Source: Tabrizicola_A sp965284335
Lineage (GTDB): Bacteria; Pseudomonadota; Alphaproteobacteria; Rhodobacterales; Rhodobacteraceae
Length of the DNA stretch: 64,000 bases
Strand: one strand, 5' to 3'
Assembly: GCF_965284335.1 (NCBI RefSeq)
Contig: NZ_OZ260076.1
Numbering within the stretch: position 1 is the first letter of the stretch; the number at the start of each line of letters is the position of its first letter. A model generated the notes under the pieces. That model saw nothing but the letters and a program-made list of their open reading frames with translations, ran no database searches and was not told the DNA's origin. Below, one piece after another: positions 17,042 to 24,650 of this stretch. The position numbers and the translations under genes were made by a program.

Positions 17042-18376
17042 ATGGTTCAGACCCTGATCCGCCTGCCCTTTTCCGGTGCCGCCGTCGTGACGCAAGGCAT
17101 TGGCAATGGGTTTAGCCACACCGGAGCCACCCATTTCGCCTATGATTTTGATCTGGACTTTGGGCAGCGCGTGCTGGCGGTTGCCGCAGGCCGCGTGGTG
17201 GCGATGCGCGAGACGGTGATGGATGGGGGGCCTGCCTCTTATGCCGGTGATCCCTCGCTTGGCCCGTCAAATATAGGCAACTTTGTCACGTTAGAGCATG
17301 TGATCAACGGCCGGGTGTTTTATTCATCCTATTTTCATTTGCGCCAAGGATCGGTGCCCTTGACCATCGGGTCGCGCGTTGAAGAAGGCGATGTCTTGGG
17401 TCAGGTCGGCAATACTGGCGCGCGGACGGGCACGCATCTGCATGTGCAGTTTGGCACCCAGGCCATTCAATGGGCGGCAGGTTTGGTGGCCTATGCCGCG
17501 CCAACCAGCGCCAATGCCATGCTGGCCGATGAGCTGCGCTTTGTCGGCTATGATGGGCAGGCGGCCTTGGGCAGCCGTAGCACGGTTGTGGCCGGGGCGG
17601 CGAGTGATTTTGCCGCCAATACCGGCACCGAGGCTGTGTTGATGCTGGGCACGCCGGGAAGCGGGGCCATCGCCCTGCCCCGCGATCAGGATTGGTTCCG
17701 CATCGAGGTGGTGGCCGGGCAGCGCTATACGGTCACGGTTGATGCCGCCGAAGGCTCAAGCCTGGATGCGTTTTTGCGGCTGCATGATGCGCGGGGGCGG
17801 CTGATCGGGTCGGATGATGACAGTGGTGCGGGCAGCAATGCGCGGTTGCATTTCGTGGCCAATCAGACGACCTATCTTTTTCTGTCGGCGGGCGGCTTTG
17901 GCAGCTCGACGGGCAATTACACTGTGACCTTTGATCCGCGCGGCGTCAGCAAGACGGGCGGTTTTGGTGCCGACCGGCTGACCGGCAGCGCGGGCGCAGA
18001 TGTGCTGAGCGGGCGGGCGGGCAATGACACGCTGATTGGCGCTGCCAGCAATGACCGGCTGTCGGGCGATGCGGGGGCAGATGTGCTTTATGGCGGCACC
18101 GGGCGCGATGTGATCGACGGGGGCACGGGGCGCGATGTGCTCTTTGGCGGCAGCGGGGCCGATGTGTTTGTGTTCCAACAAGGCGACGGCATCGACAGTC
18201 TGCGCGATTTCCAAAACGGTTTGGACCGCATCCAGATTGAAGGCGCGCGCGGGTTCTCATCGCTTGCCTTTAGTGCCGGTGTGGGGGGCACTTGGGTGGA
18301 TTATGGCGATGGCGCGGTCTTTGTGCGCGGCATGACAAGGGGCCAGTTCGATGCCAGCGATTTCGTGTTTGTCTAA
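17042..18376 (+). CDS. M23 metallopeptidase with PPC and RTX domains, secreted
   Basis: A 444-residue exoprotein. An N-terminal M23/LytM-type peptidase domain (about residues 10-155) keeps the zinc ligands: His and Asp of HTGATHFAYDFD and the HLHVQF pair. A PPC-like beta domain follows (about 190-305), then four or five RTX nonapeptides (GGxGxDxL type, about 312-375) that bind calcium, and a C-terminal hydrophobic DASDFVFV end as in type I secretion signals. There is no Sec signal peptide, in line with type I export. It would cut peptidoglycan cross-bridges or other peptides outside the cell. GGAG at 17032-17035 fixes the ATG at 17042. No exporter genes are adjacent. Confidence 0.9.
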   Translation: MVQTLIRLPFSGAAVVTQGIGNGFSHTGATHFAYDFDLDFGQRVLAVAAGRVVAMRETVMDGGPASYAGDPSLGPSNIGNFVTLEHVINGRVFYSSYFHLRQGSVPLTIGSRVEEGDVLGQVGNTGARTGTHLHVQFGTQAIQWAAGLVAYAAPTSANAMLADELRFVGYDGQAALGSRSTVVAGAASDFAANTGTEAVLMLGTPGSGAIALPRDQDWFRIEVVAGQRYTVTVDAAEGSSLDAFLRLHDARGRLIGSDDDSGAGSNARLHFVANQTTYLFLSAGGFGSSTGNYTVTFDPRGVSKTGGFGADRLTGSAGADVLSGRAGNDTLIGAASNDRLSGDAGADVLYGGTGRDVIDGGTGRDVLFGGSGADVFVFQQGDGIDSLRDFQNGLDRIQIEGARGFSSLAFSAGVGGTWVDYGDGAVFVRGMTRGQFDASDFVFV

Positions 18377-18386
18377 GGCATGAAAC

Positions 18387-18414
18387 GCAAAAAGCGCGCC
18401 CGGGATGGGCGCGC
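18387..18414. terminator. Intrinsic terminator between RTX gene and tRNA-Val
   Basis: A long stem (AAAGCGCGCCC with GGGCGCGCTTT, loop GGGAT) with an A-run on the left, so it fits the end of the minus-strand tRNA-Val transcript and may also serve the convergent RTX gene. Confidence 0.7.
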
Positions 18415-18425
18415 TTTCGCTAGGA

Positions 18426-18500
18426 TGGTGGGCGATAACGGATTTGAACCGCTGACATCTTCGATGTGAACGAAGCGCTCTACCGCTGAGCTAATCGCCC
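18426..18500 (-). tRNA. tRNA-Val (CAC)
   Basis: A 75-nt cloverleaf with acceptor GGGCGAT/ATCGCCC, encoded CCA and anticodon loop TTCACAT, giving CAC. Confidence 0.96.
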
Positions 18501-18513
18501 GATGGGGTGGCTT

Positions 18514-18981
18514 TTAGCTGGCTTCATCCGGCTCTGCAAGGGCCTCTTTTTTCGAATTTTTCCGCTGTGCAGGCTCGGTTGCGCGGCGCAGTTTTAGCTT
18601 GATCGGGCCTGTCGCATCATCGGATTTCCGCGGGGAAATCATCAGCTTGCCCAAGGGCGGCAGTTGCAAGGTCTGCCCCTGATCCAGCGCTTTGCCAAGC
18701 TCGGCCAAGGTCGCCTCAACCGCTTGGCGCAGGTCTTTGGCCTTGGTCCCTGTCGCCTCGGCCACGCGGGCCACGAGATCGCGGGTGCGCAAGGTGTTGG
18801 TGTCGAGACTGGCGGTGATGGGCTGTGGGGCTGCGGCAGGAGCAGAGGCGCTGCTGGCGGGCTTGGCCGTTGAACGCGCCGCAGGTTTGGCGGCAGGTTT
18901 GGTGGCGGATTTTACGGCCGCTTTGGCAGCAGGTTTGACGGCAGCTTTGGCCGGGGTTTTCTTGGCGGTGGCACTGGGCAT
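18514..18981 (-). CDS. HU-like DNA-binding protein with Lys/Ala-rich tail
   Basis: A 155-residue basic protein. Residues 1-50 form a low-complexity Ala/Lys/Pro tail with repeats such as KPAAK, like histone H1-type C-terminal domains. The rest is an HU/IHF fold (RTRDLVARVAEATGTKAKDLRQ, LGKALDQGQTLQLPPLGKL) followed by another basic stretch (SPRKSDD, KLKLRRA). It should bind DNA as a nucleoid protein. The start at 18981 has AAGGA five bases upstream; an earlier in-frame ATG lacks it. It lies downstream of tRNA-Val(CAC) on the other side of its 5' end. Confidence 0.8.
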   Translation of the reverse strand: MPSATAKKTPAKAAVKPAAKAAVKSATKPAAKPAARSTAKPASSASAPAAAPQPITASLDTNTLRTRDLVARVAEATGTKAKDLRQAVEATLAELGKALDQGQTLQLPPLGKLMISPRKSDDATGPIKLKLRRATEPAQRKNSKKEALAEPDEAS

Positions 18982-19114
18982 GGTGGTCCTTGTTGTGGCA
19001 GGCGCGACCATGCCCGAGGGCACCCGCGCGATGGGCCAAGAATGACAGGGAACGCCGTTGATTGTCTACAGCGCCGAAACAAAAAAGCCATGATTTTGTG
19101 AGATTCGAAAAGAA

Positions 19115-19147
19115 ATGGGGCGGATGCAAGACCCGCACCCGCCCCAT
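19115..19147 (-). terminator. Terminator downstream of lon
   Basis: A 9-bp stem (19115-19123 with 19139-19147) is followed on the minus strand by a U-rich stretch (TTTCTTTTC). It ends the lon transcript. Confidence 0.6.
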
Positions 19148-19163
19148 CTGTCGTTCAACCGCC

Positions 19164-21572
19164 TTAATGCGCGGTCTGGCCTGCCCCAATTGGGGCGGCC
19201 GCAGCCCGGGCGGCAGCGGCGGCCTCTTCGGCGGCCTCGTCCCATTCCACAGGTTCAGGCTGGCGCAACAAGGCGGCGGCCAGAACCTCTCGCACATGGG
19301 TGACGGGGATGATCGTCAGGCCCTCTTTCACATTCGCCGGGATTTCCGCCAGATCTTTGGCGTTTTCCTCGGGGATGAACACGGTTTTGATGCCACCCCG
19401 CAGCGCGGCCAGAAGCTTTTCCTTCAGCCCGCCGATGGCGCTGGCATTGCCGCGCAGGGTGACTTCGCCGGTCATGGCAATGTCTTTGCGCACAGGGATG
19501 CCAGTCAGCACCGAGACAATCGCCGTCACCATCGCCAGACCCGCCGAAGGCCCGTCTTTGGGCGTGGCCCCGTCGGGGACGTGAACGTGAATATCCATCG
19601 TCTCGAACTTGGGCGGTTTTACCCCGAGTTGCGGGCTGATCGAGCGGACATAGCTGGAGGCCGCTTCGATCGATTCCTTCATCACATCGCCCAGCTTGCC
19701 GGTGGTCTTCATCCGACCCTTGCCCGGCAGTTTCAGCGCCTCGATGTGCAAAAGATCGCCGCCCACGCTCGTCCAGGCCAGACCTGTGACCACGCCAACC
19801 TGATCTTCCTTTTCGGCCAGACCATAGCGGTGGCGCTGCACGCCAAGATATTCCTCAACCTTGGCCTCATCGACCGAAACCGATTTGGTCTTTTTCTTCA
19901 GAATATCGGTCACCGCCTTGCGGGCGAGTTTTGCAATCTCGCGCTCAAGGTTCCGCACGCCGGCCTCGCGGGTGTAATAGCGCACCACATGGGTCAATGC
20001 GGCATCGGACACCTCAAACTCGCCTTTGCGCAGGCCATTCGCTTCGATCTGCTTTGGCAACAGGTGTTGCTTTGCAATCTCGCGCTTTTCGTCCTCGGTG
20101 TAGCCCGCGACTGAAATGATCTCCATCCGGTCCAGCAAAGGCCCCGGCATGTTGTAAGAGTTCGACGTGGTGATGAACATCACGTTGGACAGATCGTATT
20201 CGACCTCCATGTAATGATCCACGAAGGTGGAGTTTTGTTCCGGATCCAACACCTCCAGCATGGCCGAGGCCGGGTCGCCGCGGAAATCCTGCCCCATCTT
20301 GTCGATTTCATCCAAGAGGATCAGCGGGTTGGTGGTTTTCGCCTTTTTCAGCGCCTGAATGATCTTGCCGGGCATCGAGCCGATATAGGTGCGCCGGTGG
20401 CCGCGGATTTCGGATTCGTCACGCACCCCGCCAAGCGAGATGCGGATAAACTCGCGCCCTGTGGCCTTGGCAACCGACCGGCCAAGCGAGGTTTTGCCCA
20501 CGCCGGGCGGGCCGACGAGGCAGAGGATCGGGCCTTTCAGCTTGGCAGACCGCGCCTGCACCGCCAGATATTCAACGATGCGCTCTTTGACCTTTTCCAG
20601 ACCATAATGGTCGGCGTCCAGCACCTTTTGGGCAGCGCCAAGGTCTTTCTTGACGCGGCTTTGGGTGCCCCAAGGCACGCCCAACAGCCAATCAAGGTAG
20701 TTGCGCACAACCGTGGCCTCGGCACTCATCGGGCTCATGGATTTGAGCTTTTTCAGCTCGGCCTCGGCCTTTTCGCGGGCCTCTTTTGAAAACTTGGTTT
20801 TCTGAATCCGCTCTTCCAGCTCTTTCAGCTCGGACTGGCCATCCTCACCGTCGCCAAGTTCCTTTTGAATGGCCTTCATCTGCTCATTCAAATAATACTC
20901 GCGCTGGGTCTTCTCCATCTGGGTTTTCACCCGAGATTTGATCTTTTTCTCGACCTGCAGGACGCTCATTTCGCCCTGCATATGGCCATAGACCTTTTCC
21001 AACCGCTCGGCCACGTCGAGCGTTTCCAAAATGGCCTGCTTTTGGGCCACCTCAATCCCCAGATGTCCGGCGACAAGGTCAGCCAGCCGTTGCGGATCGC
21101 GGGTTTCAGACACCGCCCCCAGCGCCTCTTCGGGAATGTTTTTGCGGATCTTGGCGTAGCGTTCGAATTCATCGGCCACGGTGCGCACCAAAGCCTCAAC
21201 CGAGGCGGCGTCGCCGGGGGTTTCGGACAGGCGCTGCGCGCGGGCCTCAAAGAACTGCGGATTGTCCAAGAATTCGGTGATTTTCACCCGGCCCTTGCCT
21301 TCGACCAGCACTTTCACGGTGCCATCGGGCAGTTTCAGCAGTTGCAGCACATTGGCCAAAACGCCGATGCGGTAGATCCCTTCGGTGCTGGGATCATCAA
21401 TCGAGGGGTCGATCTGGCTGGACAAGAGGATTTGCTTGTCATCGGCCATCACCTCTTCCAAGGCGCGCACCGATTTTTCGCGGCCCACGAACAGGGGAAC
21501 GATCATATGGGGGAACACCACAATGTCGCGCAGCGGCAGCACCGGGTAGCTCGTGGCAAAGGTCTCAGTCAT
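19164..21572 (-). CDS. lon: ATP-dependent protease La
   Basis: An 802-residue cytosolic AAA+ serine protease that degrades misfolded and regulatory proteins. In order: N-terminal substrate domain (about 1-200), coiled region, AAA+ domain with Walker A GPPGVGKTSLG near residue 360 and Walker B ILLDEIDKMG near 420, and the C-terminal protease domain with the catalytic Ser in PKDGPSAGLAM (about 680) and Lys in GGLKEKLLAA (about 722). The length is standard. In Caulobacter and relatives Lon turns over cell-cycle regulators, but that cannot be read here. The gene is monocistronic. Confidence 0.98.
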   Translation of the reverse strand: MTETFATSYPVLPLRDIVVFPHMIVPLFVGREKSVRALEEVMADDKQILLSSQIDPSIDDPSTEGIYRIGVLANVLQLLKLPDGTVKVLVEGKGRVKITEFLDNPQFFEARAQRLSETPGDAASVEALVRTVADEFERYAKIRKNIPEEALGAVSETRDPQRLADLVAGHLGIEVAQKQAILETLDVAERLEKVYGHMQGEMSVLQVEKKIKSRVKTQMEKTQREYYLNEQMKAIQKELGDGEDGQSELKELEERIQKTKFSKEAREKAEAELKKLKSMSPMSAEATVVRNYLDWLLGVPWGTQSRVKKDLGAAQKVLDADHYGLEKVKERIVEYLAVQARSAKLKGPILCLVGPPGVGKTSLGRSVAKATGREFIRISLGGVRDESEIRGHRRTYIGSMPGKIIQALKKAKTTNPLILLDEIDKMGQDFRGDPASAMLEVLDPEQNSTFVDHYMEVEYDLSNVMFITTSNSYNMPGPLLDRMEIISVAGYTEDEKREIAKQHLLPKQIEANGLRKGEFEVSDAALTHVVRYYTREAGVRNLEREIAKLARKAVTDILKKKTKSVSVDEAKVEEYLGVQRHRYGLAEKEDQVGVVTGLAWTSVGGDLLHIEALKLPGKGRMKTTGKLGDVMKESIEAASSYVRSISPQLGVKPPKFETMDIHVHVPDGATPKDGPSAGLAMVTAIVSVLTGIPVRKDIAMTGEVTLRGNASAIGGLKEKLLAALRGGIKTVFIPEENAKDLAEIPANVKEGLTIIPVTHVREVLAAALLRQPEPVEWDEAAEEAAAAARAAAAPIGAGQTAH

Positions 21573-21643
21573 GTCGTATGTCCTTATCGGCGAAAGGGCC
21601 CCGCCCCGGCTGTCGGCAGCGTTCCGGCCCTTTCCACGACCCC

Positions 21644-21673
21644 ATATCTGGGGGTCGGCGGTCGGGGTGTCAA
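21644..21673 (-). promoter_or_regulatory. Putative lon promoter
   Basis: On the minus strand TTGACA (21668-21673), an 18-base spacer and AGATAT (21644-21649) lie about 70 bp before the lon start. The spacer is one base over the ideal, and a heat-shock sigma version of the same sequence cannot be excluded. Confidence 0.4.
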
Positions 21674-21783
21674 CCTATACAGTCGATCACATTTTGCGCT
21701 TATCCGAGCAAAGGAACAAGCGAACATTTGGCACAGGGTGCCCGCACAAACGGATAAAACGCCGGGCAATGGCATAGGGTGGG

Positions 21784-22914
21784 TTAAAGTGGGTCGATAT
21801 CGCCGGCCGCACGGGTGGCGTGGAACTCGGCCACAAAGGCGGCCAGCCGTTTCCCGGCAATCGCATCGCGCAAACCTTGCATCAATTCCTGAAAGTAATG
21901 CAGATTGTGCCATGTCAGCAGCATCGAGGCGATGATCTCTTGCGCCTTGTTCACATGGTGCAGATAGGCGCGCGAATAGTTGCGGCAGGCTGGGCAGGTG
22001 CACTGCTCATCCAAGGGGCGCGGGTCATCTTGGTGGCGGGCGTTTTTGATATTGACCTGACCGCGCCGTGTCCAGGCTTGGCCGGTGCGGCCAGACCGCG
22101 ACGGCAGGACGCAATCCATCATGTCGATGCCGCGTTCGACCGCGCCGACGATGTCATCAGGCTTGCCCACCCCCATCAGATAGCGCGGCTTGTCTTTGGG
22201 CAGGAAACCCGGCGCGTGGTCAAGCACCGAAAACATCGCCTCTTGCCCCTCGCCCACCGCCAGACCGCCGACGGCATAACCGTCAAAGCCGATATCAACC
22301 AAGGCTTTCGCCGATTCCTCGCGCAGATCGCGGTTTACGCCGCCCTGCATGATGCCGAAAAGCGCATGACCCGGACGGTCACCAAAGGCATCGCGCGAGC
22401 GCTCTGCCCACCGCATCGACATGCGCATGGATTTTGCCACCACCTCATCGGTGGCCGGCAGGGCTGGGCATTCGTCAAAGCACATGACGATGTCAGAACC
22501 AAGAAGCTTTTGGATCTCCATGCTGCGCTCGGGCGTCAGCATATGCTTTGAGCCGTCAATATGGCTGGAAAAGCGCACGCCCTCTTCGGTCAGCTTGCGC
22601 AAGGAGGCAAGGCTCATCACCTGAAAGCCCCCAGAATCCGTGAGGATCGGGCGCTCCCAGTTCATGAACTTGTGCAGCCCCCCGAGACGCGCGATGCGTT
22701 CGGCAGTGGGGCGCAGCATCAGATGATAGGTGTTGCCCAGCAAGATATCGGCCCCCGTGGCGCGCACGCTTTCGGGCAGCATCGCCTTGACCGTGGCTGC
22801 GGTGCCGACGGGCATGAAAGCGGGCGTGCGGATATCGCCCCTTGGGGTGGTGATGACCCCGGTGCGTGCCGCCCCATCTGTTGCCGAAAGGGTGAATCCG
22901 AAACCTGTTGCCAT
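21784..22914 (-). CDS. tgt: tRNA-guanine transglycosylase
   Basis: A 376-residue TIM-barrel enzyme that swaps guanine-34 of GUN-anticodon tRNAs for the queuosine precursor preQ1. The nucleophile region LTDSGGFQVMSL, the base-pocket Asp in CFDECPA and the zinc site CTCPACRNYSRAYLHH near the C terminus are all present. The ATG at 22914 begins MATGFGFTLSAT, where homology starts; an upstream ATG at 22959 would add 15 unrelated residues. The upstream region, shared with a divergent TetR gene, is interrupted by an IS5-family element. Confidence 0.97.
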   Translation of the reverse strand: MATGFGFTLSATDGAARTGVITTPRGDIRTPAFMPVGTAATVKAMLPESVRATGADILLGNTYHLMLRPTAERIARLGGLHKFMNWERPILTDSGGFQVMSLASLRKLTEEGVRFSSHIDGSKHMLTPERSMEIQKLLGSDIVMCFDECPALPATDEVVAKSMRMSMRWAERSRDAFGDRPGHALFGIMQGGVNRDLREESAKALVDIGFDGYAVGGLAVGEGQEAMFSVLDHAPGFLPKDKPRYLMGVGKPDDIVGAVERGIDMMDCVLPSRSGRTGQAWTRRGQVNIKNARHQDDPRPLDEQCTCPACRNYSRAYLHHVNKAQEIIASMLLTWHNLHYFQELMQGLRDAIAGKRLAAFVAEFHATRAAGDIDPL

Positions 22915-23066
22915 GGTGCCTCGCTGGTTCAGGTTGCCCTTCTGGTCGAATGGGGGCAAAAAGCCAAGAGGAAAGCCATTTTATTCAGTCTTTGTTAGGC
23001 CCTGTGGACAATCAGGATTCCCATTTTGGCTGATTTCTGATTCAAGCTTCCAAAGTGGAGGTTTGA

Positions 23067-23441
23067 ATGAACGATCAGCGGTTCGTGGTGACAGATGCCT
23101 TTTGGAAGCGGCTTGAAGAGCATCTGCCAGGCAAGGCCAGTAATGCGGGGGTCACGGCGAAGGACAACCGTCTGTTTCTGGAAGCGGTCTTCTGGCGTGT
23201 CCGGACGGGGTCGCCTTGGCGTGATCTGCCGTCTGGTTTCGGTAAGTGGAACAGCCAATTTCGACGCTTCCGCAGATGGGCCAAATCGGGTGTTTTCGAG
23301 CGTCTTTTCAATGCGATGAGTGGTGACCCCGACCTTGAATATGCCCTCATCGACGGTACCATCGTTCAGGTTCACCAGAAGGCGAGCGGCGCAAAAGGGG
23401 GACTCAGGCTCAGGCCATCGGCCGCTCTCGCGGCGGTTTGA
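23067..23441 (+). CDS. IS5-family transposase, N-terminal frame (copy 1)
   Basis: 124 codons: the DUF4096-type N-terminal DNA-binding part (FWKRLEEHLPGK, FWRVRTGSPWRDLP, FGKWNSQFRRFRRW) and the first catalytic Asp in LIDGTIVQ. It stops shortly after an A4G5 run (23393-23401); a -1 shift there would join it to the second frame, as is usual in this IS group. Confidence 0.92.
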   Translation: MNDQRFVVTDAFWKRLEEHLPGKASNAGVTAKDNRLFLEAVFWRVRTGSPWRDLPSGFGKWNSQFRRFRRWAKSGVFERLFNAMSGDPDLEYALIDGTIVQVHQKASGAKGGLRLRPSAALAAV

Positions 23442-23824
23442 CGACCAAGATCGTGGCCCTCGTCGATGCGCTTGGCAATCTCATGCGCTTCATGCTGCTG
23501 CCGGGTCAGGCCCATGACATGAAGGGTGTAGCACCCTTGATCCGAGGCGTGTCCTTCGGAGCGCTACTGGCAGACAAGGCGTTCGATGCGAATTGGTTGC
23601 TTGAAGAACTCGATGTGCGGGGCGCAACTGCAGTCATTCCGCCAAAAGCCAACCGCAAGCAGCAGCGCGACTATGATGCCAACGCCTACAGATGGCGGCA
23701 CCTGATCGAGAACTACTTTGCGAAAATCAAGGAATTCAGGGGCATCGCGACGCGTTACGACAAGACAGACTGCAGCTATGCCGCCAACTGGAACCTTGCC
23801 GCTACCCTCATCGCGTCACGTTGA
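23438..23824 (+). CDS. IS5-family transposase, C-terminal frame (copy 1)
   Basis: 128 codons: the DDE_Tnp_1 part with the second Asp in LLADKAFDANWL and the catalytic Glu in RHLIENYFAKIKEFRGIATRYDK. The frame is open upstream to the A4G5 run, so it is probably made only as a frameshift fusion with the first frame. Confidence 0.9.
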   Translation: MTTKIVALVDALGNLMRFMLLPGQAHDMKGVAPLIRGVSFGALLADKAFDANWLLEELDVRGATAVIPPKANRKQQRDYDANAYRWRHLIENYFAKIKEFRGIATRYDKTDCSYAANWNLAATLIASR

Positions 23825-23852
23825 TTGTCCACAGGCCCTAGTCAGGATTGTC

Positions 23853-24467
23853 ATGGATCAGCCCGTGATTGAGGGGAAGGCCCGCCGCAAGGGGGGCGAT
23901 CGGCGCCGTGAGATTGTCGCGGCGGCGCTGCGTTGTCTGGAACGGGTGGGCTATGCCCAATTGACCGCCCGCAAGATCGCTGCCGAGGCGCAAATGTCTT
24001 TGGGCCATATCAGCTATCATTTCAGCGGGATGGATGAGGTTCTGGCCGAAGCCTATCTTCTTGCCGCCCAGCGATTGGAAACGGCGGCAGATGCCAAGAT
24101 CCAGATGCCCGGCGCCACCCCGGCCGAGCGGTTGGAGGCGTTTTTGAAAGTGGGCTTTGCCGATGAGTTCCTCTCCCTGCCCCATCTGCGCACCCGCATT
24201 GATCTGTGGTCGGCCGCGCTGACCCACACGGCGATTGCCGAGGCCGAGCGCGGGCTTTACGACCGCTACCGTGCGCAGTTGGATCGGCTGTTGCATCAGG
24301 TGTCAGACCCTTGGAAAAGTGATCGGATCCCGATGGTCAGTGATCTGATCATGGCCACGCTGGATGGGTTGTGGTTGGACTGGATGCGTCGGCGCGATCC
24401 CCAAGCGGTGCAAAACGGGCTGGAAGCGCTGGTTTTGTTCGCACGGCTGCGTCTGGGCGGTGCTTAA
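23853..24467 (+). CDS. TetR-family transcriptional regulator
   Basis: A 204-residue repressor. The helix-turn-helix occupies about residues 12-60 (RRREIVAAALRCLERVGYAQLTARKIAAEAQMSLGHISYHF), and the C-terminal ligand domain (about 80-200) resembles the BetI-like subgroup. The IS5 copy 1 ends 14 bases before the ATG. The Shine-Dalgarno (AGGA at 23844-23847) is intact, but any native promoter has been moved 841 bp away, so transcription may now come from the IS or be lost. Target genes unknown; the next gene, the large RTX protein, is on the same strand with its own control region. Confidence 0.85.
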   Translation: MDQPVIEGKARRKGGDRRREIVAAALRCLERVGYAQLTARKIAAEAQMSLGHISYHFSGMDEVLAEAYLLAAQRLETAADAKIQMPGATPAERLEAFLKVGFADEFLSLPHLRTRIDLWSAALTHTAIAEAERGLYDRYRAQLDRLLHQVSDPWKSDRIPMVSDLIMATLDGLWLDWMRRRDPQAVQNGLEALVLFARLRLGGA

Positions 24468-24529
24468 GGGCGATCTTTGGTAGGTTGGTCGGGTTTACGC
24501 GACGTTCTAGGGCAGATTCCTTGGGCGGG

Positions 24530-24544
24530 TTAACCGTTTGTTAA
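24530..24544. promoter_or_regulatory. CtrA-type binding box
   Basis: A perfect TTAA-N7-TTAA motif, the full consensus of the alphaproteobacterial response regulator CtrA, lies 107 bp before the start of the large RTX gene. The A/T box stands out in a GC-rich region. Confidence 0.6.
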
Positions 24545-24650
24545 CGCTTTTGCGGCCAGTGCTGGGGGGATCGGTCATGAACAGACCGTTAAATTCGCCC
24601 CTTGGACGCGCCTTAATTGGCAGATCGGGGCCAGTTGCAAAGGTCTGGTG

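Larger units (their letters stand above)
22998..23838 (+). mobile_element. IS5-family (IS427-group-like) insertion sequence, copy 1
   Basis: An 841-bp element with 17-bp terminal inverted repeats (GGCCCTGTGGACAATCA at the left; the right end has one change, GGG for GGC). It is flanked by a TA duplication (22996-22997 and 23839-23840). It holds two overlapping reading frames for a DDE transposase. Two further copies of the same length, with the same predicted proteins, are at 28911-29751 and 35282-36122. Confidence 0.95.
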
